Positions 36,101 through 47,980 of a DNA stretch of 64,000 bases are shown here, piece by piece; positions within the stretch are counted from its first letter, which is position 1, and every line of letters starts with the position of its first letter. Position numbers and translations under genes: made by a program. This DNA comes from Euwallacea fornicatus. Taxonomy: Eukaryota > Arthropoda > Insecta > Coleoptera > Curculionidae. The DNA lies in assembly GCF_040115645.1 (NCBI RefSeq), contig NC_089546.1, positions 2,453,001 through 2,517,000 on the forward strand, given 5' to 3'. Below the pieces are notes generated by a model that ran no database searches, had not been told where the DNA came from, and saw nothing but the letters and a program-made list of their open reading frames with translations.

Positions 36101-38500
36101 AATCGTAAAATCTTTTGTGCGATGCCTACCTGTAAAGAACCATTCTAACTAATTTTCTAATGATTTTTTAATAAATGCGTATAAGATTCTGTGAAGAAGA
36201 TATTGAATGAATGAGCAATTTGGAAAATAGAAGGCTTAATATCTTTGATAAAATACCTTTAGAAAAAAGAAAATTCAAAGCCTACAATCCTAGTATGAGT
36301 TTTCATCAATTTTGAAAACGATTATATGAGACAAAATATATGAGTTGAAAATATTGGCATTTTCAAAACATGATCTGATATATCTTTGGTAGAATCTACA
36401 GAAATATAATTTCAAGAAACATGAGGATTATATGAAAAATAAGACAGAACAAAAAAATTTGTGTTTTTGGAGCACGGAAAATTTAAAATATCCAAAATAC
36501 AACAACCAATGAAATACCAACAATAAAAATGAGATTCGGAATAATCTTAACAGGGAAAAATCTATTTGGCGCTCCTTTTAAGACGATTCTCTTACCCTGA
36601 AAAGCAATGAATCAATCACTTACCAATTTTATAATCCATAAAAACCCATAAATACAAAAGAACGAGTAGCCACCTTAAAAATCCTTCCTGTCTCCGAAAC
36701 AAATAACGAAATCTAACAAATATTTGTGAAAGTATTTCTGGCTACGACCAAATGATAATACGTATATCCAAAACTATTCTATAAAATCAGGTTAGTTCAT
36801 GCTTGGTAGAAAGTATCAGTAATTACCAGAAGGGATACGTAGATTTAGAAGGATTATAGGGAAATCGAATAGGCCCGGAACAACGAAGGTAATTCTAAAA
36901 GATCTTCTGGGCGAGAAATGATAAATTACTAGTTTAAAAATATTATAATTTAGGATGAATACTCCAAATTCTGAATCTGTCTGTTAACTTAGCTTGACTT
37001 GAATTTACAATCCTTCATGTTGAACGAAAGATATTCTCAGGACATGTGGAATTCTTCAAAAGAAAGGAAACTTGATAGAAACTCTTCTCAAGCGAAAACA
37101 ACAAGAATCTCAACTAAAGGAACTCCTCCTGGGCACTGAACTGAAAATTGAACAATTTTGATTTGATTGATGAGTTATATTTGAAATATTTCACGTTAAG
37201 TGGGAAATATTCAAGGGCATGGATAAGTCCCCAAACTTGGCCACATAAATGCACTTTTAATTACCTATTCCATCCAACGTATTCACTTTCCCATCGTAAT
37301 GCGGGGATCTATCTAGATAATGGATGATCCTTTAGATGCAGTAGCAATATTTTCTAGATTCAAGTATTCAAGATAGTAGTAGTTTTTGGAATAATTGTTG
37401 CTTCTTTCTTTGAGTTGGTTTCGTATACTGGAAATACTATCACAACGTAAACTTTCCCGACACTAAAAATGTGTTCCATCTTTAAGTCAGTGTTCTGAGA
37501 AGGAGGTCGATAAATTATAAATTGATACTGCAAAATATGGTCAATAACCAAAGACGTTAGCTGGAAAATTATATTTTTACGATGCATCTTATACGAGAAA
37601 CTTTGTGGATTAGAGATGCTTAGAAAATTTAAGGACATTCCACTCTTTTGTAATAGAATATTGCCTACATTCTTCTTCTGTCAATAAGCCCTCCAAGTAA
37701 AACGAATTTATATTTTAGAGGAAATTCTTAGAGGGTAAATAAGTAGTCGGAAATGCTTGTTAATTTTCCTTCCACTGGTGTTCAAAGCTGGAAAAAACAT
37801 GCCGCTAAAGAAATACAAGCTTTAACAGAGTTCAAGCTGAAGGATTTTTTGCCTGGTGCGTTGCGATAACAACATCTGATTAAAGCTCCTTAATATTTCA
37901 CTTCTAGACACATCTTATTTATTTTTCATCCATTTAAGCTCATCTTTCAGAGCAAATTTGTTGTGAAAAAGATATGAAATGAAATACTCTACACGGATTT
38001 CGTTAAAGCAAAAGCTGCTGTGGCCATTTACGTTCCAAGGAAAGGCGTGGCAGATTGAAAAATCTCATCAACATTCCTGCTGAATGAAATTCAAAGAGTC
38101 AAGCCCTCGAGCCATACAAAGCTTTATTATTATAGTCGAAATCAGCACCCCAGTTGCCACTTGGAAGCTTTACTATTAAAATTCCTCAAGATCCATATAT
38201 TATAAATATTTCCCGGTAGGACAACTCGGTTTGATTGCGTTAATCCCTTTTCCCTTTCGTTCTGTGAAATAGAGCTTTATTGCTGTGGGGTTTCAAACCC
38301 TTAAGAATGATATAACTGTTTTTGTGTTGTATCGAATTTCGTTAAATAATGTTCATTGCTCTAGTTGCTGTTGGTATATTTCTGCTTGGCTATGGCTAGA
38401 CTTCTATAAAAAATATTGTAAATTTAACCAACGAATAACACAGACATAATCACGATGAATTTTGAAACGAAGCTCTTTTCTTAGTTTGACACCGCACAAT
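33111..38500. other. Spacer, no gene recognised
   Basis: The 113-codon plus-strand frame at 33352-33693 shows no family features. 34.9-35.7 kb is GC-richer; two overlapping plus-strand frames there (35330-35659 and 35373-35732) are open at once, which argues for low stop density rather than coding. 35.93-37.14 kb is purine-rich, with loosely repeated phrases around ATATCTTTGGTAGAAT (35948, 36239, 36380). Confidence 0.4.
34120..34284. mobile_element. Possible very small foldback element
   Basis: GGTGGTTGAC near 34135 is inverted at GTCAACCGCC (34265-34275), followed by TACTGTATA. The reverse complement of the right end reads TATACAGTAGGCGGTTGAC, which resembles a Tc1/mariner-type terminus. 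The left terminus is not clear. Confidence 0.35.
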
Positions 38501-39215
38501 GAGCAGATCGACCACCACCAATTCTACAGTAGTGGTAAGCTGCCTGATCCCCGTATGTCATTATTTACTTACCCCGTAGAATGTTTTAAAGTTATCATTT
38601 TACATTAGGGAATTGGAAGCATCATTATATCATCTGTTTGAATTTCATGGACAATAAGTCCGAATTCGACCACCGATTAAGTTACGCTTAACTATCATGC
38701 ATTTCGAAAGATTACTCTTTACGTATCTGAATAATCGTATCGTAATTTAATCGACCCTCACCGGTTCTTAGGCCAGTATTGGTCAGTCTACTCACTCAAT
38801 GTTAGTATGTAGTTACGCCGCAGTGTTTTCAAAATTACTGTTTTGCATTTGGAATTTCGATATACCAAATTCACGTAAAATGTTTAGATCGATCAGCACC
38901 ACTTGATAAGTATCCCACAACAAAACTTTAATAACTAACTAACTGGTAAAAAAAATCCGGATTTTCAACACGGTTATTCTAGAGATTTTCATTTAAAATT
39001 GGCAAACATGGTGCCATTAGCGTGCAGGTACAGCAACATTAGTATTTTTTTAGCGCAATTGTTCCTATGTATTTATGAAGACATTTTTTTATCTTGAATC
39101 TACAAATGACCTCGTGTGAGAGTATCAATGATATAAATAATATAAGAGATCGTTTAGCACCGTTTGTCATGATGGTGCGGGGCGATCTGCTTATTCCACA
39201 CCAGTGGTGATTTAC
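38490..39215. repeat. Repeat-structured block with CGACCACC-like motifs
   Basis: The phrase AGCAGATCGACCACCACCA at about 38505 is inverted at GGTGCGGGGCGATCTGCT (about 39175). Variants occur at 38670 (CGACCACCG), 38752 (CGACCCTCACCGG) and 38891 (GATCGATCAGCACCAC). The sequence after the first resembles 38807-38870 in direct orientation, sharing TTTTACATT.GG.AATT-like text. It may be a decayed composite repeat or a Helitron or foldback remnant; I cannot assign it. Confidence 0.4.
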
Positions 39216-40141
39216 TCTTCAGCAAGATATGAAATCTCCAAATGGATCAACGAAAGAGAAATTACTATTTGGACATATGTGAAAAAAATTAAAACTATAT
39301 AATACTAAATCTTAAGCTCACAATCTCCTCTTGCTCAATCATAAACGATTTTCTAAAAGGATTAATATGTTATCAAAATACCTCACAATTAGTTAATTTA
39401 ATGTTCTTTTGAAGATTCATGCGCCACACTCTGAACAATTATTATTATTATATATCTATGACTACGGATGCTTTATTTTTTAATAATTTTTAGTCTTTAG
39501 CATAGTTGACGCAATTCAATAACGCCAAATTTTACGTGAAATATGTATCCCCGGAATAGGCTGATCAGTCCTAGTACATACAGGATGAATCACAAAGGAA
39601 TCAAGACAGAGCAGCTGCGTGTAAAGAGCCTCAATTATATAAAAATTTGTTGAATTTTTTTTCTACGGTTAGTAATTGAGGAGATATTAACCTTTAAAAG
39701 TGGCTTGTATGTGAAAAACAGGTATAGCTTTTTAAGTAACGCATTGTTACAACGCAACAAAATTTGGAACATGTTTTGTTATTATCAAAATTTTAATTGG
39801 TAGAAATGTAAAATCGATAAATTCTCATTAAGGGCTGGATTAAAAGCAAGGTAAGGCCTAAGAGTAGGGATTTTTTATTTGTGCAGTAACTAGGACACGG
39901 GCAATACGATTTAATAGTCAATTAATTAATTATTTATTATTAATAATTAAACTTGTATTTCTCTTCAACATGTATCGAAAACCCTCACCCTTTTTGATAA
40001 AATCCAGTTTTTTACAAGAGAACCAAAAAAATTTTAAGGAATTTAAAGGAATTACCAGTTTAAAACAATGTGCATTTTGACTGGTAAGCTATTTGTAATT
40101 TGCCAAAATTATGTATGCCATAAATGTCTTATATGTGGCAT
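39216..40141. other. Spacer before the LINE
   Basis: AT-rich. CATACAGGATGAATCACAAAG at about 39577 resembles the terminus of a long-TIR element, but no partner end was found. No coding sequence is recognised. Confidence 0.35.
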
Positions 40142-40946
40142 TATATCAGCTCTATATAATGTGTACTGCCATGACATTTACAACCACAACCTTCTCAATA
40201 TGAATCAAATAAACAAAACTGCCTACATATTACAATACGCAGACGATACAGCACTCATTACACACGGCAAAACCACTACGAAAACAGCGGAAAAACTACA
40301 GTCTCTGACGGACGCCACGATGAAATGGTTCTACAGATGGAGATTGACTCCGAACCCAGCAAAGAACCAACTTCTACTAACAAACCACAGAATTACTCAT
40401 AACTCACCGACAATAGTCTCAGACGGACACACAACTAAACCTACCAAACACATTAGATACCTAGGACTAACAATCGATTACCAACTCAAATTTACAAAAC
40501 ACGTACAAAACATGAGGGCAGAAATTAAGAAAAGGACTAAATATTTTCGACTACTGACGTACAAAGACAAGGGAATATCCACAAAGACAGCTACAATAAT
40601 ATATAAATCCATCTGTAGACCGTTACTGGACTATGGACACATAATAAGAGCTAACTCCACAGAAAAAACTAAACGACATATACAAGCGACGGAACAAATC
40701 GCACTAAGACTAATAACCAAAATACGACATCCCGAGAATCCACTATACAACCCATCCAACGACCTACTGTATCAACGCACTCATATGAAAAGAATAACAG
40801 ACAGACTGCTACACATACAGACGAAATGGAAAAACAACCCCGACAACTGGACAATACTGACACCACTTTGCTTGACTAAACAGACCAAACAAGCGCAGTT
40901 CCGGTTCCCCAACAAAACCCTCTACGAAACATATGAAGACATGTAA
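40068..40946 (+). CDS. Reverse transcriptase C-terminal part (LINE ORF2 fragment)
   Basis: The open frame is 292 codons, but only residues 29-292 belong to the retrotransposon; residues 1-28 are flanking DNA that happens to be open, so the ATG at 40068 is not a native start. The element part begins LYNVYCHDIY, within the palm domain. The catalytic YADD motif is at residues 57-60, NPAKNQLL at 96-103 and RYLGLTID at 130-137. The thumb region follows with IYKSICRPLLDYG and IQATEQIALRLI near 190-225. The C-terminus ends in YEDM. The N-terminal endonuclease and the front half of the RT are missing, so it cannot retrotranspose by itself. There are no internal stops. A minus-strand frame at 40669-40866 is a shadow. 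Confidence 0.88.
   Translation: MCILTGKLFVICQNYVCHKCLICGIISALYNVYCHDIYNHNLLNMNQINKTAYILQYADDTALITHGKTTTKTAEKLQSLTDATMKWFYRWRLTPNPAKNQLLLTNHRITHNSPTIVSDGHTTKPTKHIRYLGLTIDYQLKFTKHVQNMRAEIKKRTKYFRLLTYKDKGISTKTATIIYKSICRPLLDYGHIIRANSTEKTKRHIQATEQIALRLITKIRHPENPLYNPSNDLLYQRTHMKRITDRLLHIQTKWKNNPDNWTILTPLCLTKQTKQAQFRFPNKTLYETYEDM
40142..40152. repeat. Target-site duplication, left copy
   Basis: TATATCAGCTC occurs here and again at 41076-41086, exactly flanking the LINE fragment. Confidence 0.8.
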
Positions 40947-41075
40947 ATACATATAGTTAAAGACACTAACAAACAGTAAAACAGGCTGTAATCACGGGCG
41001 GAAAGACCAATAGGGTCGATAGCCCATTTCTTCTTTCTCTTTGTTTTGAAGAAATAAATGTGTATTATATATATA
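40153..41075 (+). mobile_element. 5'-truncated non-LTR retrotransposon
   Basis: An insertion of 923 bp bounded by a perfect 11-bp duplication (TATATCAGCTC). It starts inside the reverse transcriptase gene, as expected when target-primed reverse transcription stops early, and ends with a 3' untranslated region and a short (TA)n tail. The sequence is A- and C-rich and poor in T and G on the coding strand, unlike its AT-balanced neighbourhood. The 3' untranslated region can fold (40996-41025). The intact frame and perfect duplication point to a comparatively recent insertion. The RT resembles jockey-like LINEs of insects, but the clade is not proven. Confidence 0.88.
40996..41025 (+). other. Stem-loop in the LINE 3' untranslated region
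   Basis: GGGC at 40996 pairs with GCCC at 41022-41025, and inside it GACC pairs with GGTC around a short AATAG-like loop. Many LINEs use a 3' stem-loop for recognition by their own RT (established for several clades). A role here is inference. Confidence 0.5.
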
Positions 41076-41086
41076 TATATCAGCTC
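41076..41086. repeat. Target-site duplication, right copy
   Basis: A second copy of TATATCAGCTC, directly after the (TA)n tail of the LINE fragment. Confidence 0.8.
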
Positions 41087-43780
41087 GATTCGGCTCAGAA
41101 ATGGCTGGAAGATCTTTATCTAGTGAGCAAGTTGATACGTACTCTCTTTAAATTCCTTTCAATTGGGTTTATTTGTATTCCACAAAACTGCGATTTTATC
41201 AAAAATGGTTTCGTCAAACGAGTCGACGAAAAAGCTTTTCGACAAATTTTTAACCAAATTAAATTTTTAGATTTAAGTTTTATATTGAATTATAGTTCGT
41301 TTGGTAGTTACTGTACAAATAAAAATTACAACTTTTTTAGACCTTAACCTACTCCTAATCCAACCCTTGTTGAGCATCTATCGATTTCACATTTCTACCA
41401 ATTAAAGATATCGATAAAAATCGAACAAGTTCAAAATTTAGTTGAATTGTGATGTCGCATTTTTGAAATATGCCGTTTCTAGAAGTCTACTTTGTAGAAG
41501 TCAATAATATCTTCCCAACTACCAACTGTAGAAAAAAACATATTCAATAAATTGTTATATTTTGAGGTCCCCTACACACACCTGCTTTGTACAGGTTTCG
41601 CTACGACTCACCGTGTTTAACGGTGCTGGGCGATCCATTCACGATACGTCAGTTCAGACTAATTAAAAAAATTAACTTTTTGTAAGCTCTTTTTATACAG
41701 CAATTTAGAGTCGTCGAGATAAATTACTGAATGCACAGTAAACTAATATACTGTAAAGGCAGTTAACACAAAAGACTTTGAACGGGAACATCATGTGTGT
41801 GAATGGAATTGAGTTGACTTCCATTGCCTCTGATTTCCTTTGACTCGGTAATAGAAATCTCTGATAAAGTACATTTTCTAATTAAACTAGACTCCACCGA
41901 TTTTGTGTAAATCTTCGCCTCGGTTTTACCCAACGCAAAGTTAATTCCGAAAATTGTTTCTACTTTGAAACCACGTCTGTATACCAAATGTAGGTAAAAC
42001 TTGAGCACCAACTTTATAGGGTATGAGACATTTGTTTTAATTATCAGCAAATTAAATACTTTGAAATAGTCGAAATAGAGCGAGCTTGTAACGAACCTCC
42101 CGCTTCGCTATTATCCAAACAAGCATGATTTCATTAAGGAAAACGATTCGAGGTCCTTCGAGCGAATCTTGCCGTAAAACTTTATCAAATTTATTGAAAC
42201 TCCTGGAGATTATCACGTTCCGTAGTTTCCAAGGCATGGCCATGGTTTCCAATTAGAAACAAAGTTTTCTGCCATTGCGGTTTAATTTCTGAGGCCAATT
42301 GATAACAATGACGAGTAGGATGTATAATCCTACTTTGCACCCATGAATAAACGGGCGAGTTCTAACAAAGTGAATGCAAGCGATGAATGTTTTATCAAAA
42401 GACTGTAAGTAGAATACATTCAGGATTGTTTTCACGTATGTATTCTGCATGATACGACAAGTTAAATGATATTGACGTGCTTAAAGTAAATGCTGCAGAC
42501 AAATTTACGTCTCCTGCTTTATTGTTCATCGTATATAGGTGAACTGAAAGCCCCTTGTTTTCAACTTGAACAATATTATTTCGTTTGCAGCTTCTGCAAC
42601 GAGCCTGTTCAAGCGGAAAATCCTCCCTTTCAGGTTCGATTGCAGCTCGTGTGTTGAAGAACTTTTTATGCGGGCGTTCATTAACCGATTTTGCCCTGCA
42701 GTCCTATTTCATAAAAACAATAGTCCCTTTGTTGCCTATCAGTAGGAATTGAACACAAAGATTTCCGTTCTCGCTCATCTAGGGCACGTTTCATCCAGAA
42801 ATTCCTGCAGGAGCTGAAAAAACTAACTCCGGTGGCACCTCAGGGCAAGGGCTAATAATTTCCTGCTGGCTTCAAAACGCTTTGAATTTCGCTGCGAATG
42901 TCGTTTTAGATTAATTCTGAACAGGTTTTTATGAAGTCTCTGCGAGACGAGGGTCTCCGTTTCGTTTGTTTGTTTGCAGTATTGTGTGCATGATTTTAAT
43001 TATTTACAAAACAGGATAAAGAGCGGCTTAACTGGGAAATCTAAAAAAATAAAGTGATTGAATTAAGGTGAAGTGTTTTAATGGTGCGATTTTACAGCTG
43101 AGATTTTTCAAAATATTGCCGGCTACGAAGTTCAATTTGGAATGTAAATTAGAGATTTACAAAGTAGATATAAAGCAGCTTGGAGAGGGCTGACGTAGGT
43201 CAAGATATCTCAGTTTACGATCCCGTTGTTAATCACAAGCACAATATTAATAAAATCATTCAGCGCTAATCAACATGGATCTCACAATCTGCCAAGCCTG
43301 AAAACTTATGATTCTCCGAAATCATCGAAAGGTTCGACTCTGTAATGACTTATTCAGAATTCAAGGAAAACGAGCAGAACTTGTCCTTCCACTTCAAAGT
43401 CCCTTAATCTTGGTCTTCAGCTTGTCTTCGAACTATTTATTTCTAGGTCTTCGACAAACGATTCAAAAATTTTTTAAGACACATTGAAGTGTTTTGTAAA
43501 TGAATTTCCATAATGATTAAAGGACAATTTATATTATTGATTACGTGACCATATGGAACGGTCAGTTCAAATTGATGTAATATTTGTTTTGTACTGTTTA
43601 TTCACATTAACATTTTCGGTCTTCCAAATCACGATCTGATGTGATGAATTAATATTAAATATGAATGATACAACATTTAATCTTACTGTGCCCAAATGAT
43701 GCCCTGACCGTGACCAGACACATAATCTAAATCATTTTCCTACATTTCAAAATATGTTTCTCATTATTTTAGATTATTCG
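41087..43780. other. Spacer with GC-richer unique DNA
   Basis: 41318-41385 resembles 48530-48595 (see the repeat entry). A hairpin CACCGTGTTTAACGGTG lies near 41612. Minus-strand frames at 41763-42450 show no recognised domain. 42.53-43.0 kb is GC-richer unique sequence containing several pyrimidine-plus-CAG strings, but no exon I can defend. Confidence 0.4.
41318..41385 (+). repeat. Dispersed repeat, partner at 48530-48595
   Basis: Both copies read TACAACTTTT.T, then AC(C)TTA.CCTA, CCTAA.TCCAACC.TT and TGAGC. The 48.5-kb copy lies within a terminal arm of a long-TIR element, so this may be a scrap of a related element. Confidence 0.4.
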
Positions 43781-45130
43781 CAGACTTGCAGTAAATTCTA
43801 AAAGAAAAACGTTCCTACTTTCATTGATCTAATTGACTGGTTTCTTTCAAAACTGAAGAAATACTGAAATTTTCTGCTAATAATGAATTCTAAGTAGAAA
43901 AATAATTCTCAGCTTATTTGCAATAAATACTGTTTTTAAACAAAAACGAAATAAAATATAGGAGATAAAAGAAGAGAAATTGTTTAACACAAACTCTAGG
44001 TAATCAGAAATTTGACGTTATAAGCATAAGGTTTTCTCTACGTCTTCAAAAATCTGAGGCAATGATGCTTTAAGCAGTTGTAGCTTCTACATCTCATAAT
44101 TTCATTTACTTATATAGAAAACTCTTTAAGTGTGAAATTTATGGTCAAATTTCTAGTTTTTAGGAGTTCGGTTTACGTTATAATTCCCGAAATTTCTTAA
44201 CTGTTAGGCATCTGAAAATATTTATAAAATTGTTTCTATATCTTTGGAAATCTCTTCAAATTTTATATTTTTAGAGGAAATCATAGGTAGTCTTAACCTG
44301 CCCTTAGATCTATATAAATTTCTTATACATATATAATGAAATGGAACGTTTATTTTAAACCTTTAAATGAGGCTCGCAATTTGGTATTTAAAATCGAAAC
44401 TTTACAGACTTCGAGACAGTTAAAAGATTATGTCTAAATTTTCAGAAATTTCTTTTATTTTAAGGCTTACAGAAGAAACTATATAAACATGCCTGTTTTT
44501 CCTAACTCTTAAAACTTTATACGAATTCAAAAACTAAAAAGTTTTGTCTATACCTTTAGTAGGAGTACTTGGAAATAGAGAAAATTCGTTCAAAATTTTA
44601 AATTCAAGGAAATATGACTATTTGGAGAAATCGAATGTATGAAGTTTATAGATGAAACTCTAGGCAGTTATGTTTCACAAGAAGAATTTGAATGTTTTGC
44701 CGATAGTTTTAATAGGGTGCATGAAACGTGTGTCGATATTTCGGGAGAGCAAGATTGCTGAGAAAGACTTTCTTCATTAAATTCGAGTAATCTCTAATCT
44801 CTTTAAGTTTTAGTTATGTAAACGAAATTATCAAGATACTTTTGTTCTTAAATCTTTACAATTCATATTTGAATAAACTATAAAGGACTGTAAAAATGTT
44901 AACTAAGATCTTTAATTCTGGAGTACACAGTCGAACCCTTTCGGGACCTTCAGACAAGACTAGATTTTATAAAAATCTTCAGGAATCTCTAATTTTGAGT
45001 TTTATGGACAAAATCTGATAAAGCTGTGGAAAACTAGAAAATATACTTTGATTGACACGTTTATTAGATTACAAATTTGAGATACGATGCCAAGGTTTTT
45101 AAAAATTTTCAGAAATCTAATATACGGTGT
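43780..45130. repeat. Degenerate tandem-repeat block
   Basis: AT-rich DNA in which a loose phrase recurs about every 130-200 bp: a GAAATCTCT-like string followed by a TTTTA(T)-rich stretch, then GAAACTCTAGGTAGTT-like text. Examples start near 43989, 44245, 44443, 44615, 44785, 44980 and 45110. Individual units are strongly diverged, so this is a judgement by eye. The frames at 45002-45274 fall at its end and are not supported as genes. Confidence 0.35.
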
Positions 45131-47980
45131 AAAAGAAAAAATTATATCATAAAATCTAGGTGTTATAAAGAAGACAAAAATAATGCTAGTACTATATACA
45201 ATATAAAAATTCTTAGCGATATTCGTTACCAAGTTAATCGTTCTCAAAATAAAAAGTTAAAAAAGTATTTTTGATGCAATTTTTAAACAATTATTATAAT
45301 GATAATAAAGGTCAAGCGGTTTCAATAACTCATAGTCGTGTTTATTTTCATGTCTTCCTTATATAAGGAAAGTCACGATTTCTCATTTAACCTCATTCAT
45401 TTTTACCGAGTTAACGAAATCACAATTTTTTTCGTAGATTGATTTTTTCATAAATTTTCTACAAAAAGAATATAGCTTGCATTAATCGATGTCTTCTACC
45501 GTTTTCGCGTAAATGACATGTTATGCACCATACATATCAACAATTTAAAATAAAATAAAATAATAGTTAATTATAAAAAAATATATATGTATTGCAGCTA
45601 GAATTACCAAGAATGTTTAATATGAACATCTCGGACTGCAACATAGCAGCTTCTACAGCATTATCTTCTGCAAGTCCAAACATTAGATACATATCTGAAT
45701 ACTCGTTAGTAAATTCCAAGATATTATTAAAATAATTCATTTAGATGAAATTGGATGTTGGCACGAACAGTTTTGATAACTATAGCTGTAAAATATATCA
45801 TTTTTCATAATAAAATGCAATTTTCTCAAAAAACGGTACAAGATATAGATTAAGGCAAGGTATAACTTCTTTGTAAGCAAATTATTAAAAAATCACGCAA
45901 TAAAAAAAATTCTGCTTTCTGATACTCTATGTGGATTCAGATACAACCCACCCTGTATAAATATTATTATATTATATCTTAACGCCGTAATTTTGACACT
46001 TTCACGTACACCATTAACTCCTGCTTTGATCACACAGTAATTTAATTATTTACATCACACCTGCCCTAAGATACAAAAAGAACTTTACGAGTAAAAATCA
46101 GAATTGAATACACTACCGAAAAGGTCGCCTTTAAATTAGAAGCGTCAACTCCTTCCCCCGATTTTGGTAGCAAGTTAAAGTAAGTCTCCCGTTTGCCACA
46201 AAGGCATTACACTTTAATGTGTTACAAGAGTGTCTAAGATAAGTTAATATTGTCTTATTTTACAGGGTGTTCATAGAAGACTAGAATAATGGAAGAGATA
46301 GGAAATTTGAGGGAGTTTAACTAAAAGGCCACTGTTCGTATGTGCTAATTACTGCACGTTTTATAGGGCAATACATGAGACAGACGAAGATAGAAGCGTG
46401 AAAATATCTGGTTTCCACCCTGTAAGAAAACTCATTTGCTTTGAAGCATTCTCCCTCACGTGGAAATGAACAAAGCCCTTATTTCTCACGGCAACCATAA
46501 AGTTTTATTAAATCCGAACCTCGCTAGAGGTATTTCTTAGCATGCGTGTGCCATTTACTTAAGTTATTTAAGAAATATGACTCTATGCGGAGCCTCTCGC
46601 GCCCTCGTTATACTAACGAGTAATAACACTTTGAATTTTAAATTTTTATTCCTAGATTTTTATTCGAACGAGTGCCTGGATTCGGAAAATTTATTTTAAA
46701 TTAGAGATGAAATTTGCAAGGCGATTTCAAATTATACGTAGTTTTTTGATATAAGAACATGGGAATACACTTCGCAAGAACATATAGAAGTTGGGTAAAC
46801 ATTTACGAATCCACTCGACTTGAGAAAACTAAATCGTATTGTTATAACATAAAAAGGAGCGTACGAAGTGATCCCAGTATGTAAATACAGAACCGGATTC
46901 CCTAAAAAGAAAAGCACACAAGCCTGGGAATCCAAGCACGTGTCCTGTCACCGTATCCCAGGCTTTCGAGGATGTTTTCCACGGACAAGATTTATCCCAG
47001 TTGTTTTTACTGAAAGCCTTAAATGCCCTTAAAAAAATGTGCGCACGTTTTGAATTACGAAGATTGCTTTTTGATGCTAGGCATGCACAGAGTATCCCAA
47101 ATTTATTGCCTTAAAAAAATCTCATTCGTTTCTAGTAATGTATCTCTCATATTTTTATGATCGTATCTGAATGAAATTCACACATCTGAAATCTGCTATC
47201 CAGTGAATAATGGAATGAAGTCAGTCTTGTTCATTTTTTCAGGAATTTTCTGCTCGTAATTTTTGGACATAGGAATTTGCCAAAAAAGGAAGCTCACAAT
47301 AGAAAGTTGTTAAGACACTCACCATGTTCAATTATTTTTCCCCCTCCATTTTCCGCTGACTAATTTAGTATTTGCCTATTGTCAACGAAAACAAATGCAG
47401 TTGAAACAAAACATTAAAAAAATTCAGTTACCTTCCAATAGAGCGAATGCCACTGGAAGATTTTGACACCTTATGTTAAACAAACGGTGCATTTATATCG
47501 TAAAATTCTTATCTTGACGTGATTAAAGGCAGACGCCTACAATCAGGGAGAGTGGATACTTTTGCCCAATTCTAGGGCTGTAAAACTATGTAAACACTCT
47601 TACAATAAAAAGTCAACTCACGATTTGCTGCTATCCATAAATATTACGTTAAACACTGGAAATTTTGACAATTTTTGAAAATATACCAATTACAACAACA
47701 TTTGTATAAAAATCAGAAAGATAATTGGGGAGGGGCATACTATTGAAATTAAAATTAAGTAAAATAGTAGAAACCCTTATATGTAGCGAAGGCCAATGTC
47801 AATTTTGAGAACTAAAGGGGTTTCACACAATGACGCACTCCTTTTCTGATAGCACGCTGGTAATATAATCCAATGCATAGATTTAGAAGGAAAATAGTAA
47901 TGTTAAAATAAACAGTTAGGCAAAAATTGCAGCAACCTTTTTGCCGACGCCACTGAAGTGTTTGGAGGATGAATTCAATA
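45131..47980. other. Spacer with isolated transposon-type ends
   Basis: ACCCTGTATA ends at about 45961; its reverse complement, TATACAGGGTGGGTTG, looks like a right terminus of a long-TIR element, but the left end was not found. 46.1-46.6 kb is GC-richer. No gene is recognised; frames at 46732-46935 and 47812-48084 are unsupported. Confidence 0.4.
46262..46436. mobile_element. Possible small MITE
   Basis: TTACAGGGTG at the left is inverted as CACCCTGTAA at the right, about 175 bp apart. The inverted match does not extend beyond about ten bases, so this could be coincidence of a common motif. Confidence 0.35.

Noticed and set aside
40669..40866. 65-codon minus-strand frame
   Set aside because: Antisense shadow of the reverse transcriptase frame, explained by the strong base skew of the LINE.
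38490..41640. Helitron call for the CGACCACC block and the hairpin near 41612
   Set aside because: The required 5'-TC start and 3' hairpin followed by CTRR at an AT target could not be shown together. It is left as an unassigned repeat.
43331..43350. GGTTCGACTCT resembling a tRNA T-arm
   Set aside because: No matching acceptor, D-arm or anticodon arm at the right distance. The same was true of GGTTCGAT at 42635 and GGTTCGAA near 27435.
45002..45274. Opposed frames of 81 and 65 codons
   Set aside because: They lie at the end of a degenerate AT-rich repeat block and have low-complexity composition.
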